Shown: positions 1-12,500 of the stretch, piece by piece | Position numbering within the stretch: the stretch's first letter is position 1 | Layout: each line of letters opens with the position of its first letter | Source: Chaunax sp. Z400 | Lineage: Eukaryota > Chordata > Actinopteri > Lophiiformes > Chaunacidae | DNA length: 64,000 bases | Reading direction: 5' to 3' | Assembly (NCBI GenBank): GCA_037577475.1 | Contig: CM075197.1 | Location: 15,913,518 to 15,977,517 of the forward strand | Program-made: the position numbers and the translations under genes | Notes under the pieces: model-generated | Seen by the model: only the letters and a program-made list of their open reading frames with translations | Told to the model about the DNA's origin: nothing | Databases searched by the model: none

Positions 1-178
1 GAGAGAAGTGCAGCTACTGAATGTAGAAGTGAAATATGCATGAGTTTCTGCTGCTAGATCAAAGCTGAATAAATCATGTCCTCATAGTGACACTGCAGCT
101 CATCTTGATTTGTTGCTGTCGAAAATTGTTTCTGTTTTCAAGTCTGAGAATATTTCCATGTTTGCCCCCAAACTGCAG

Positions 179-3100
179 TGTCTTAAGAGGCCAGTGGATT
201 CGAGCTAAATATGAAAGGATGGAATTCACAGGAGATCCCCAGCATATACCCAGTTCATATACCTCAGGTGATGTTTTTCCAACATGTCTGCTGTAGAAGT
301 TAAATCTCTTGGTTAAAACTAACATGAACAATGTGGTTCCTGGTTAATACAAACCTGTTCTTTGCATACCTAAAGAACCAGGAAATGAAAACTGGCCAGG
401 TTGTCATACTGTTTAATGTGTAGCAATGTAAGAAAGCATCTGAGTGAGATCTACGTGTATTGCAGCGCATGTGACTCAATGGATTTCTTGAATTGAATCT
501 AGGTTTCTATGAAGGCATGCTGTGGAAGAAAGGGAAAGAGAACACAAAGTTTCTGAAGAGGAAGTTTGTGCTGTCAGAGACACAATTTACCTTGTCTTAC
601 TTCAACAAGAAAAATGTGAGTTCACCAGCAGACAGGCACACATTGATAAGTCATCTGAATCACTAACAACAAAAAGCGGCATATTTGTGAGACAAATCAT
701 GGTATTCAAACCGAAATGGATGCACTAGTAGCAAATTTATTCATGATATTTTACTCTGGAGGACAGCCAATGCTTCATCTGCTGTTCACAAGCAGATTTT
801 GAACAGCTGACGGTGTTTAATTTTTGTCATGGATACATGCATTGTATGTGTATATGCAAAAAGGCACATGGATTTCAATCTGTGTGCTGTTATTCATGTC
901 ACATGGCCAAGAATCAGATATGTGTCCGATATAGAAACACAAATGAAAGTGACTCAAATCTGATTTTAAAAGATCGGATTTTTGTGTTCACACAGCCCTG
1001 ATGAAATCAGATTTGTGGTACATTAAAGCAAAAAATTGGAATTGAGTCTCTTCAGCCTGGTAGTGTGAACATAGTGAAATGGTTACAGAATGGCAGTGCC
1101 GGTCATCTTAGTTTACCATGTTTGCTAATTAGCACTAAAGCCAAAGTATATGTTTAAGGCTGATAGGAATGTCATTTTGTACCTTTGGACATAAACCAAA
1201 CCAAATTGAAATTTTGTCCCGATTATGGTGTTAGAGGAGAAGTCGGAGGATCACCAAGAGAGTTCATCCTCTGGGGCTGTGATTTTTTTTTTTGTACCAC
1301 ATTTCATCCAATAGCTGTCAAGACATTTCCAACCAAAGATGTCATCCTGCTGATTGAAGTAAAAGTCAAATGATCTCCATAGTCATTAGGATCACCCTCT
1401 GGGGACCATGAACGTGTATCAAATTTCAAGGCAAGCTATCCAATAGGTTTTGAGTTATTTCTGTCAAGACCTTTATCCACTCAACTCTCATCTGATATAG
1501 TAGGAATTCTAAGCATTTTATTATTTTTTGAGATTGGAATTGAACTTTTTCTCAGATATACAATTGACTAGACTTGCAATTAACAGGGACAACTTAAATA
1601 CCTTCTTTCTAACCGTCTTTCTTCAATTAAATGCACCCGTTGCTCGGGATCCTGAGTATTTCACGCCTATTAAACTACAGTTGTTGCATCCTTTGAATTA
1701 ATTCTGTAATGCACATCCATATATTTCTGATCAAGGAGTCCAAAGGCCCTAAAGCTGTAATCTCCATTAAGGACCTAAATGCCACCTTTCAGCCGGAGAA
1801 GATTGGTCATCCTCATGGTTTGCAGCTCACCTACCAAGATAGTGATCACACCAGGAGCCTCTATGTTTATCACGAGAGTCCTGAGGTGGGACTTCATGAT
1901 CAATGACACATAAATAACAGTAACCAATAGATATTATACTGATTGTCATACAGGCGATTTGGGGCTATGGAGAAGCTCAGGGTCTCTTCTTCTACTCTAG
2001 GAAATAGTTGTGTGGTACAATGCCATTCGTGCTGCTCGCTATGCGTACCTGAAGACGGCGTACCCGACTGGAAGCGATGAAGAGGTAGGCATCAAAACCA
2101 AATACAATGACAAAATGTTTGTTCACCTGTGGATGCACTTTAACATGCACTGTCAATACTCAACTTAGTATAAATGTAGCAGCTTATTCACAGGTGATTG
2201 CAGCGAATTTTCATTTTCATCAGAGTCAACAGCAAGAGGAACAGACATGCATCTTTTCATTTTTATGTTTTAAAGCTTAACTCATCTATCTTTGTCTCAG
2301 CTGATACCAAAGATAACAAGAAACTACCTCAAAGAAGGATACATGGAAAAGACAGGACCATTGGTAAGTTGTTAAGGAACAAAACGAAGTAAAATGTAAC
2401 ATGGTAACATGAAATGTAAAATGTAAAATGTTGTTTTACAGCAAAAGGAGCAATTCAGAAAGAGGTGGTTTATTTTGGACTCCCAAAACAGGAAATTGTT
2501 CTATTTCAAGAACCAGTTGGTGAGGACAAATCTACTACTTCTTCTTCTTCTTTTTTTTCCATCATCATCATCATCCTCTTCTTCATGTTTGAATGTTAAA
2601 GTCTTTTTATTATTGTGAATGTAGGATGCAGTAGAGTTAGGAGTCATTTTCATTGGCACAGAGAGCAAAGGCTACTCTGTGAAGGAGTGTGTCCCTAAAC
2701 ATGCTCGAGGAAACAAGTGGAAATGTGCTGTTATGGTGGAGACGCCTGAGCGACAGTTTGTCTTCATGTGTGAGAAAGAGAGGGAGCAGAAAGAGTGGCT
2801 GGATGCCCTCAGACAGGTCGTGTACCGGCCCATGTCACCGCAGGATTACACCAGTAAGCAAGGCTTAAAATGCTGCAAACATGTCAATGTACAGTGAAGA
2901 TGTAAGAGCTCTCTAATATTCACACACACAACCACATATTAGTCACTCATGTCACATGAGGGCCTCAGCCTGATGTGTTTTTTTGTCTGTCCAGTAGAGT
3001 ATGACAGAATTTTACCACAAGCATTCCTAATACAAACCCATTTCCAAAAAAGTTGGGACATTGTAAAATGTAAATAGAAACAGTCTGCAATGATTTGCAC

Positions 3101-3578
3101 AGCAATGAAACCCCATATGTAATTGAGAATAGCACAAAGACAACATTTCAAATGTTGAAACTGAAAATTGTAATTGTTGTTGAAACTCATATCCTCATTT
3201 AGAATTTGACGCCAGCAACACAATGGGACAGGGTCATGTTAACCAATGTGTTGCATCACCTCTGCTTTTAACAACACTCTGTAAGCGTTTTTCAAATCAT
3301 ACATTCTGTTTCTATTTACATTTTACACAGCATCCCAACTTTTTTGGAAATGGGGTTGTAAAATAAAGCAAGATTACTGAGTTAGTTACCTGGTTTTGGT
3401 CCAAGTTGTTTTCTCTGCAAAGTTAGTCCATACAATATGCTGATACCCACATATATAAACATTTACACTGCACCACACAATGTTGTCACACTCAACCATT
3501 GCATTATGCATCTGTGTGACCCCACTTTTACACTTGTTTCTCATTCCAGCTGAAGCCAACATGAAGTATAACGCATGA
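179..3578 (+). CDS. adap2: ArfGAP with dual PH domains 2 (partial, 3' part)
   Basis: Eight exons are readable in phase: 179-267, 503-615, 1736-1885, 2001-2084, 2301-2363, 2442-2519, 2625-2853 and 3550-3578. The N-terminal ArfGAP domain lies mostly before the window. Exon 179-267 carries its end (WIRAKYER). PH1 begins at 503 (EGMLWKKGKEN) and runs through the hallmark IGHPHGLQ. PH2 begins at RNYLKEGYMEKTGP and ends near WLDALRQVV. A nine-codon last exon (TEANMKYNA, stop 3576-3578) completes the protein and aligns in position with the short tail of mammalian ADAP1/2. In this family the protein is an Arf6 GTPase activator recruited to membranes by phosphoinositides. ADAP1 and ADAP2 are similar here. 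I chose ADAP2 because the next gene is rhot1, as in human 17q11.2. The family is certain; the paralogue is likely. Confidence 0.9.
1086..1470 (+). repeat. dispersed teleost repeat in adap2 intron
   Basis: This intronic stretch has the text of a very common fish repeat: a run of TTAGC/GCTAAT words, then two successive copies of a module reading 'ggatcacc..attcatcctctgggg..caaatttcatggcaa.. atccaatag'. A second, inverted copy lies at about 36650-37080 in znf207. It is degenerate and I see no intact ORF. I recognise the family by eye but cannot name its class with certainty; it may be the tail of a retroelement. Confidence 0.6.
3031..3360. mobile_element. short DNA transposon (MITE) with ~50-bp terminal inverted repeats
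   Basis: The left end (tacaaacccatttccaaa..) and right end (..tttggaaatggggttgta) are near-perfect inverted repeats about 50 bp long, and the outermost TA could be the target duplication. The element is 330 bp with no coding capacity and fills the last intron of adap2. Its ends match a very abundant fish DNA-transposon family ending in 'ccaaaaaagttggga'. This copy looks like an internally deleted, non-autonomous derivative. Confidence 0.85.
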
Positions 3579-5296
3579 ACTACAGAGAGTTTTAACACGA
3601 TGATGGGGATAAGACTGCAGCACTTGCAAACACAAGTGACGAAACTTTTGCAACACTGTTCACCATGTTACTCTCAGCACTGACTCTCATCTTTGTGTTG
3701 TTTTGAACTATGACTCAGACTAAACTGTGCCACAGTGTGGATCATGTACATCCATCCTTTCCTTTTACCTGACACTTGATCTCAATCTCAGACCTCTGAA
3801 ATATTGTACCAATCAAAAATTCCCTTTTATGACCAAACTTACAGCCATGAGACTGGCTCAGCACTGTTGTATTGTAATGTAAGATAGATTACAACCACTG
3901 CATATTATCATGTTATATTTGTATTTCTTAATTTGTAATATTTTAAAATAGCATATCATTTTATTTAAGTGGTGTTTGAGTGAGGAAGGGAGACAAAGTG
4001 TTTTTTTTTAAATTTATGCACAATGCATTATGAGGGTGTTGGATGAGGCACACAGAATAACATGCAACAGTTTTTGAAAAGAAAGGTTCCAGAATCAGAT
4101 AATATATCATTTTCAAAATTTTAGTTATTTTTATGATGTCAGTAACAAAGATTTTTGATAGCACCCCTGACAAAGCCAGAGGACATCCCAGCCTGCTGCT
4201 GCACCCGGTTGAAACAGGCTGGTTTAATTCTGAATTACATATTAAGTTTACTTGAATTGAAAGTGAACGTAAATTTAATATAAAGCATTTTGTCAGCTGT
4301 GACAACATTGCTTTCCATGCACACTCAAACAACATTTTAACATATATCACTTTGGCTACTTTTTGGAATTTTACTCAACACCTCAGAGTATTATGTTTTC
4401 TCTTTTTGAGCTGAAAGGGTATTAATCAATTCCATTAAGCACATGCTAAACTAATTTTTCCTGATTTTATTTCACTTTTCCCTTCTAATAGTGAATATAT
4501 CCATAACATGATTAGATTAGAGTCTGTCCTAAACACAACATGATTAATTGTCCAAATATTCACAAAATGAACAAGTCAAATTCAAAAACATACAGAAAGA
4601 AAAGAGAAATTTAAAAAAGTCATGCTCACCCCACTATGTTACTGAACATGCAGAGACTATATCAAAATTAAATAAATCAAACTATAATTATACTGCAACA
4701 TAAAACAAATGATGTGGTAATGGCACCAAAATGAATAAATACATTTTTAGAGTTTTAACCTGGACTAATGTTACAGAAAAGAGTGTATTCGGAATCTTTT
4801 TGGTTCAACTTTTTGTTTACAGTAACAGTTCTTATCATGAGCCGAGGAATAAATGCTATTCCTCTCTTCACTGCCAGAGGGCAGCATAACGCAGAAAACG
4901 CGTCTTTAAGGTTCATATGAAGTTTGTCCTGGACGGCTCGCTGTAGTTGCCGGGTACTGGAGGGTCGGGCATGCCCATGAAACATCCACTGCGAAATGCT
5001 ATGCAAGCACCGAAAAGACTGTTTAACCTGAAATTATAGGGAAATATGCCACAGACTACTTTTTAAATTGAATTCCTGTTGAGATAATGACTTTCAATTT
5101 GAAAAGAAGCGCGTAGTAAACACGGAGGAGCTTGGAAAACTGTCCGTCCGTTTTGTCCTACAAAGGCGCCGAGAGTTTGACAGCGGTAGGACTTCACCGC
5201 GCAGGCCTGACGTTAGGTAAACTGCTGGAGGAGGACGGCACCCAAAGGACTACATGAAACAATAAAGTCCTTTTGAAAAGGGAATCCAGTCAAAAC
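3579..5296. other. adap2 3' UTR and adap2-rhot1 intergenic region
   Basis: This stretch is AT-rich and has no convincing exon. The adap2 3' UTR must end somewhere in it; the clearest AATAAA on the plus strand is near 4734, but it is far from the stop codon. From about 4850 the base composition becomes more GC-rich with CpGs (for example around 4900-5220), as expected for the rhot1 promoter and 5' UTR. No TATA box was seen before rhot1. Confidence 0.5.
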
Positions 5297-8200
5297 ATGA
5301 GGAAGGACGTGAGGATATTACTTGTTGGGGAACGTAAGTAACATGTTTTAATCCTCATTTATGCTTTATTAGCTAAAATGCTAGTGTGGGAGCTAGAGGC
5401 TACAGCTAGTAGATTCATTCAGTGGATATCTAGTAGTGGGTAAGATGTGCAGTGACCGGCTTGTGTGTTCATTCCATAATGTATTAAAGTCATATACATG
5501 GACTGTAAGTTATGCAAAGTATAAGAATAGAATAATTATTTATGAATTTGGTTTCTATCTGGTGTCGATTGCCAATTAGGTATCACATGTTACATGATAG
5601 CTAGCTCATGAGTATTTCCATGTACTGCCATGACCTGATACTCAGCACCTTACTTCTCACCAGATACGACCTTAGGACGAGGTGCCACCTTTTGTAGTTT
5701 GAATAATACAACACACTAAACACGATGAGCATCATATAGTAGGTATTATTATGAATTTCCACCGATCGCTTTAGCTCTAGATAGTACAGAGACACACCTA
5801 TTATCAAGTAGAATTATGGGTAATTAGTTTGTGATTAAAAGCACTTGACCTTTTTAGGATCCTGGTATGTGGGCGGAATTAACTCAAAAAGGCAACTGTT
5901 CCCAACCTCCCTTAACTTTTTCACCTGATCTATTTGTTCTTTAAGCATGAGTGTTGTTGGTGCTATTTATATATCAGTTGTGGCTATGCAGAATGGCCTA
6001 CATCGCCACATTAGGTGAGTTGGTACTGACAGTTCTGGAGAGAGGTACAGCCAAAATGTTAAGTGGCTACTTCAGTGTTGTGAAGTTCAGTAGAGTACAG
6101 TTTGTGGGGTTATGCAGATACATTGTTAAGACACTGAAGGGACAGAGGTATTACAAACTAAGGCTGCAAATGGGGGCTATTTTCATTATTGGTAAATCTT
6201 AAGGCTATTTCTGTAATCAATTGTTTGGTACTTAAAATGCAATTAAATAAATGTAATAAAAAAATGACCATCATGGGAGACCAAGGAGATGTCATCAAAT
6301 TGTAAATTTTGTCTCACCAACATTAACAGATACATTCAGTTAAAAATAGTATAAAAGCATCACATTGTAACATTTGTAAGCTGCTGGATAAACAACTTAC
6401 TTACTTACAATTTATTACTCTTGTGTTGATAGACCATTTGAATAATCAGCTAGTTATTTCAACCTTACAGTAAACAATCCCCCTATACAAAAAGTATACC
6501 TATCAATACCTTGCAAATATATGTATCTGTTAATATATATAGTGATATATTTTAGCAGTGCTTGAATGTTGCTTATTGTTTGTACCTGCATTTTCTAAAA
6601 TTTCCTCTAGTGTAATTTGAGAGGACATGTTGGGAAATTATAATGTTTATTAGTTGAGGCGTCATATTTTGATATTGTGAGCCATTTTTAGTACTGAGAA
6701 AATATTGAGTATTCATTTAAGTATTCTTAGTTGTTCGGTTTTGCATTTACCAGTGCAAGAAACTCATTTACCAATCTATTTAACATGGGCGCAATTTCAT
6801 AACATAATTCTACACCTTGTAATTTGGCGTTTATATGTGCTGGAATTTAAGTGAGCGCTTATTTGACAAAGGAAGCTCTTCGCTGCAGCTCCTAACCCTC
6901 TTCAGATGTTCTTATCTGTGAGCCACTTGTTTAATACATTACCCAGATCTCTTAATAAAAAGGGTAGAGAGGTAACATGTTAATGAACCACTGTATATAA
7001 AAGAGGGGTGTAATGCAAGATTATTCTGAAAAATCTTTTTCCTTTTGCTCCTACAGCCAAGGTGGGGAAGACCTCGCTGATAATGTCTCTGGTTAGTGAA
7101 GAGTTTCCTGATGAGGTATGTATCAACAGCCAATCCGATGATAGATATGAAGGAGATCATTCTGGTAGCTGTTTATAGTATCATACTGATCATATATATT
7201 GAGGTTGGACTGTAGATTTGGTTTACTGTTGTTTGATGAGGGTAAAAATACAACACAGATGTAATATTTTTGGAGTCTGCCCTGTTGTCAGAAGTTTGAA
7301 TCATTGTCCCGTCTTCCAGGTTCCTCCGCGAGCTGAGGAGATCACCATCCCAGCTGATGTCACTCCAGAGAGGGTGCCCACACACATTGTGGACTACTCA
7401 GGTAAACCCTCCCCTTACCACCCAAACACACACTCCACTTAGATCAATACCATGACTGCACAGGGAATTAAAAAAGAAATCAATGTCTATATAAAGTCTA
7501 AATATAAATTAATGATCCCTTCTCAATACTAATATGAATACGTAGGTTCGGTAATGGCCTTGACAGCATGAACCACACTGTACTGACATTTCTTTTGACA
7601 TATGTAGAAGCTGAACAGTCAGATGAGCAGTTGTACCAAGAAATTTCAAAGGTTGGTTTGACCTCAGTTTTTCTTTCACCTGGTCTTTCATTATTTGCAC
7701 CACACGCATTTCCCATGTGCATCACATGTTAATATTACTGCTTATATTCACAGGCAAATGTTATCTGCATAGTTTACTCCGTCAACAACAAGAAGTCCAT
7801 TGAAAAGGTGAGAATGTGTTTTTTTCCATGCTCAGCTCATCAAATACATAACTGCAGTATGTCTGGAATCTGAAGGAAGACTCTGCACATTTATCATACC
7901 ATCAGCAAAAAATAATTTGTATTTGTAATGGCTACAGTGTTTAATGTTGTGCTTTATTTCCCTAGGTGACAAGCCATTGGATCCCCCTTATAAATGACAG
8001 GACGGACAAGGATAGCAGGTGTGTTTATGCCACTTTAATGGCTGATGGTGCTGCATCTGCAAAATTACAAGGCCCTTCATGTTAAAGTTCTCTAAGGCAC
8101 CTGCGTCATTAACGAGCGTCCATCAAACTTCACATGAATGAACATACATGAGTTTGATGTTCTGCATTATGATGTAATTGTGTTTAAAGCTAACATCAAG

Positions 8201-9418
8201 GTGAATAAAGCTAATCTGTTATTATTGTTATTATTCCCTATTATGGGAATCATTAACTGTCTTGTTTTGTCCAACTAAAAGCCCAAAACCCAAAGACTCA
8301 GTTCTCCAAATCTTCACATTAGAGAGGCTGCAATGGGAGGACTTTGGCATTTTTGTAAAGAATAGTTGCGGAATTGTTTTCTGTCAGTCAACTAATTGAT
8401 TAACTAATTGTTGAAGCGCTATAATTTAGTAATGAAAGGCTTTATTGCAGGGTACCATTAATCCTTGTGGGGAACAAGTCAGACCTGGTGGAGCACAGCA
8501 GCATGGAGACCATCCTGCCCATCATGAATCAATACCAGGATATCGAGACTTGTGTAGAGGTAAGAGATCAATACACACACAGATAAACATTTGGACCCAT
8601 TGAGACAGGGCTCTTTGGATGTCCAAATATCGAACCTTGGATGAAGCACTTGAGAGTGATGAATAGGTAAAGGAAATATGAAATCCAGTCTTGGCAGAGA
8701 CTTCGGTGTGAGGCTGGTTGACTGCCGAAAAAGACCGGTCCCCTGCTGCAGTCCCAACTCCGGACTCCAATTACACTTACTCCCAGTCATTAATAGATTT
8801 ATAGTAAGGAAGCTGGGCTCTGTCTGCATTACTCTTAAATTCAAATATTTGTATATTGCATGAGATGGCTCAGCCAAACCCTCCTCAGGTGGATTAGTTA
8901 CAATATTAAAATCGGGTCATGAGGAGGACGTGAGAGAAGACTCATCCATATTGGATACAGTAGGAGTGCAGTGACACAGCTGGTTAGAGATAAACTTGAG
9001 AAAGACGCTGGAACCAATGTTATATGCTGGCTCTGTGTTCGACTAGAAACAGGCTCGGCTGAATGTCCTGCTCCTCCGTGTTAGTTAAGTTTCTGGTGTA
9101 TTGTGTGTTTCTTTGTCAGTGGTGAAATCTCTATTAATGCCTTTTATTTAAATAAAAGTAACAGTACCACAATTTTGAAAATACTCTTATCACAAGTTAT
9201 AGCCCTGCATTCACATTTTTAAAGTAAAAGTATGAGAATATTGAATGTATATTCCATCAGAAATGTAGCAGAGAAAAAATATTACTAATATAAGATTTTA
9301 AAAAAAAACTCAAGTTAAGTGCAAGGTAGCCAGAACTGAAAACATCAGCTTAATTAGATTTATTGGAAAGTTATTGAAGTGAAGGTAGTAGAATAGGCTC
9401 CAGAGTTGCTCTTGTTCA

Positions 9419-9512
<94 letters not shown>

Positions 9513-12500
9513 GCACTGAGTACTGTGTTGAGACCAGCATTAATGCCCACATACTTTTTGTTTTGAAAGATTTTGTTACCTCTAATGTCATGTGTTCCCA
9601 AAATGGAAAAGGTCCATGTGATGTCATAGTGCTTGCTGTCTAAAGCCTGATTGAATTTCGTCTCAGCCTTGCCTGCAGTGGCGAATGAAGTAGACCACTC
9701 AGGGCTCTGCTACAGGTAGTCTACCTGTGGTTATAGACAGTGATGCATGTGACATAACAGTAGCTCTCCCTCATTGTTTTATCTGGCATAATGACGGATG
9801 GCCTTCAAGTTTTTCCATCACTTTAAAAAAAAAAATTAAGTCAGTGACGTAAAATAATTGGTTAACCCCGGTGCCCTATTTCCTCAGTGTTCTGCCAAAA
9901 ACCTGAAGAACATCTCTGAGCTCTTCTACTACGCCCAGAAGGCTGTTCTCCACCCAACAGGACCTCTATACTGTCCAGAGGAGAAGGAGGTGAGGTCCAT
10001 ACGGTAGATGCAGACACAGAGATATTTTACCTGAGCTAGAAAGACAACCACAGGTGTAATCTTAACATCGATGAAGGCTGTTCATCAACTATTCTTCTAT
10101 TCATCAACTAATCAAATCCAGCTTTCAATGTTGCTAGGCGACAGGGAGCGGCACTGTGTGACGCAGTGGTTAGACCGGGAAGAGCTGGTGAAATTTCAGA
10201 TCAGACAGTCATTTAATTTAATCTGACCTGGCCTTTGTAGATCATATCTGTCAAAGGCCACACCTTTGTGGACCATGTCTCTCAAAGGATGCCACCTCTG
10301 AATTAGACCTTGAAACAGAAGCAGTTAATGTAAAACAATTTAACCACCTAAATTTGATTATTTACACCTGTTGTTTTTCTGCTGTGACATGTCAAAATGT
10401 TTTCTTTGAAAAAAGGCCCATTCTGAAGGGCTATAAATGTAAGGCAGCCAGCTTAACACTGCTTACAAAAGTGTGAAATGGTCATACTTGAAGATAGGAT
10501 GCACTGATCTGTTTCTTTGTCATACCAGGTATCAGTAACACGGCAGGCCACCAGCTTAGTATGTAGTGCCACATTGTTCTGAAAAAGACTGCATCTGATC
10601 TGATTAGTGTTGAGGCCACAATCACACTCTTAACAAGAAGCGCTTGTGTGAAAAATGCCAATGATTATAATAAAGGAAATGAAGGCTCGTAATGGGTTGT
10701 TTAGTTAGCGGCTAGCTCAAGCAGAATCTCCATGAGCATCCAGCAGAAAAAATCAGGGGAGAAAAATTTTGACGAGTGCATCACTAATGCTATGATCACA
10801 GTTGATCTTGATGCATTATATAAGTCAACAATTTAACCACACACATTATTGCATTGTTTCTGTGTTACAGTTGAAGCCCTCTTGCATTAAGGCTTTAACT
10901 AGAATCTTTAAAGTGTCGGACCTGGACAACGACGGCATCCTGAATGACAATGAGCTCAACTTCTTCCAGGTAATGTTTTCCGTGTGATGGTGTCATTCAA
11001 CAATTTCATGGCTGCATAAGAGTTAAAAATAGTGGAATTTTTCTTCACTAGCACATCACCTGTTTAGTGTCAGGCCTCTAGTAATATTAGAGGAAAACGG
11101 CTAGACCAGTTTAGGGTGGCAGGTTTCAACATGAGCCACGCCTTAAAAAAACTTTCTCATAGCACACACATCAATATATTGACGATAATTTATAATAAAC
11201 TTTATTTGTATAGCACCTTTCATACATGAAATGTAGCTCAAAGTGCTTCACAACAATAATTTGCTTGTTTTGTATGTCTATAGAGAACATGCTTCAATAC
11301 ACCACTGGCACCTCAGGCCTTAGAGGATGTAAAAAATGTGGTCAGGAGGAACATGACTGATGGAGTCAAGGACAACGGACTCACACTCAAAGGTCAAACA
11401 CTCTCCTTTGTTTTGCCGTATTCCTTCACTTCCCTCCCTCTTCCTCCTCATGATTTAATCTTCCTCATCCCCTCAACAAGCTTATCTTGCTTGTCTTTTT
11501 CGTACTTTTTTTTTGTAACAGTTGCTTAGTGCTGAGTCCCTCTATTCTCCTCTTGTTGTTTATTGCAGGCTTCCTGTTCCTACACACCCTGTTCATACAG
11601 CGGGGTCGACATGAGACCACCTGGACTGTGCTGAGAAGGTTTGGTTATGACGATGACCTGGAGCTCACACAAGAATACCTGTTCCCTTTGTAAGTGCAGA
11701 CTCAGAGGTATTTTAACGGTATCGTCGAAACAAAGTTAGCTTTTTGAGCAGAAATGTTATTTTTCTAAATCAGCAGATTGGCCTGTTTGATGATACGAGT
11801 GTGGAAAATGTATCGTCATTCATCAGAAAGGCATTACCAGCAAAGCTTTGTGCATGTACTGCAATGACCTCATAAATTGCGGATTAAGAGGCTGTATCAC
11901 TTTGACCGAACATGCCACAAAGTTAAGAAACATGCAGCAACAGTTTCTGTTCCCAAAACAAATTATTCACTTCGACCTGCATTCTGTGTCCAAAAATTAG
12001 ACAGTTCAACTTAAAAACTGGACGATGTAATTCTTTGCGGTTCTTTGTCAAAGCCTTTGAAACTGGATGAACCAGAGGTGATTCCTTGCACCCCTGTTGA
12101 CAGACAGGTTAACTCACAACAACTTTTTTGTCCTATTATTGCTGTGATCTCTTTTCCACAACTTGCAGTGAGAGAACCCAGCCCCCACCTGCCTGATCAT
12201 TTTCATCTTAAAATGTTTTCCTCTGTTGCTATCCCTGTTGAAGTGATTCAGGTGTAATTGTCCCCTCCTTCGTCACTTTTGATGGCATCAGAAATCTGTG
12301 ACTTTGTGATCGTCAGGCAGTACTCCAGAGCTTTCTGTTAAATTTTTGTTTCTGTCTGTCCCTTTACCGCAGGATAAAGATCCCCTCCGATTGCACCACA
12401 GAGCTAAACCACAACGCTTACCTCTTCCTCCAGAGTGTCTTTGACAAACATGACAAAGTGAGTGGGTACAAATGTTAAATCTGAAGTTTGAAACATTAAT

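Noticed and set aside
4755..5006. 83-aa minus-strand ORF upstream of rhot1.
   Set aside because: It overlaps the GC-richer rhot1 promoter region, shows no known motif and no homology I recognise.
9310..9627. Poly-Cys/Val ORFs over the AC run (likewise at 22852-23127 and 40059-40537).
   Set aside because: They are direct translations of dinucleotide microsatellites with no splice or codon evidence.
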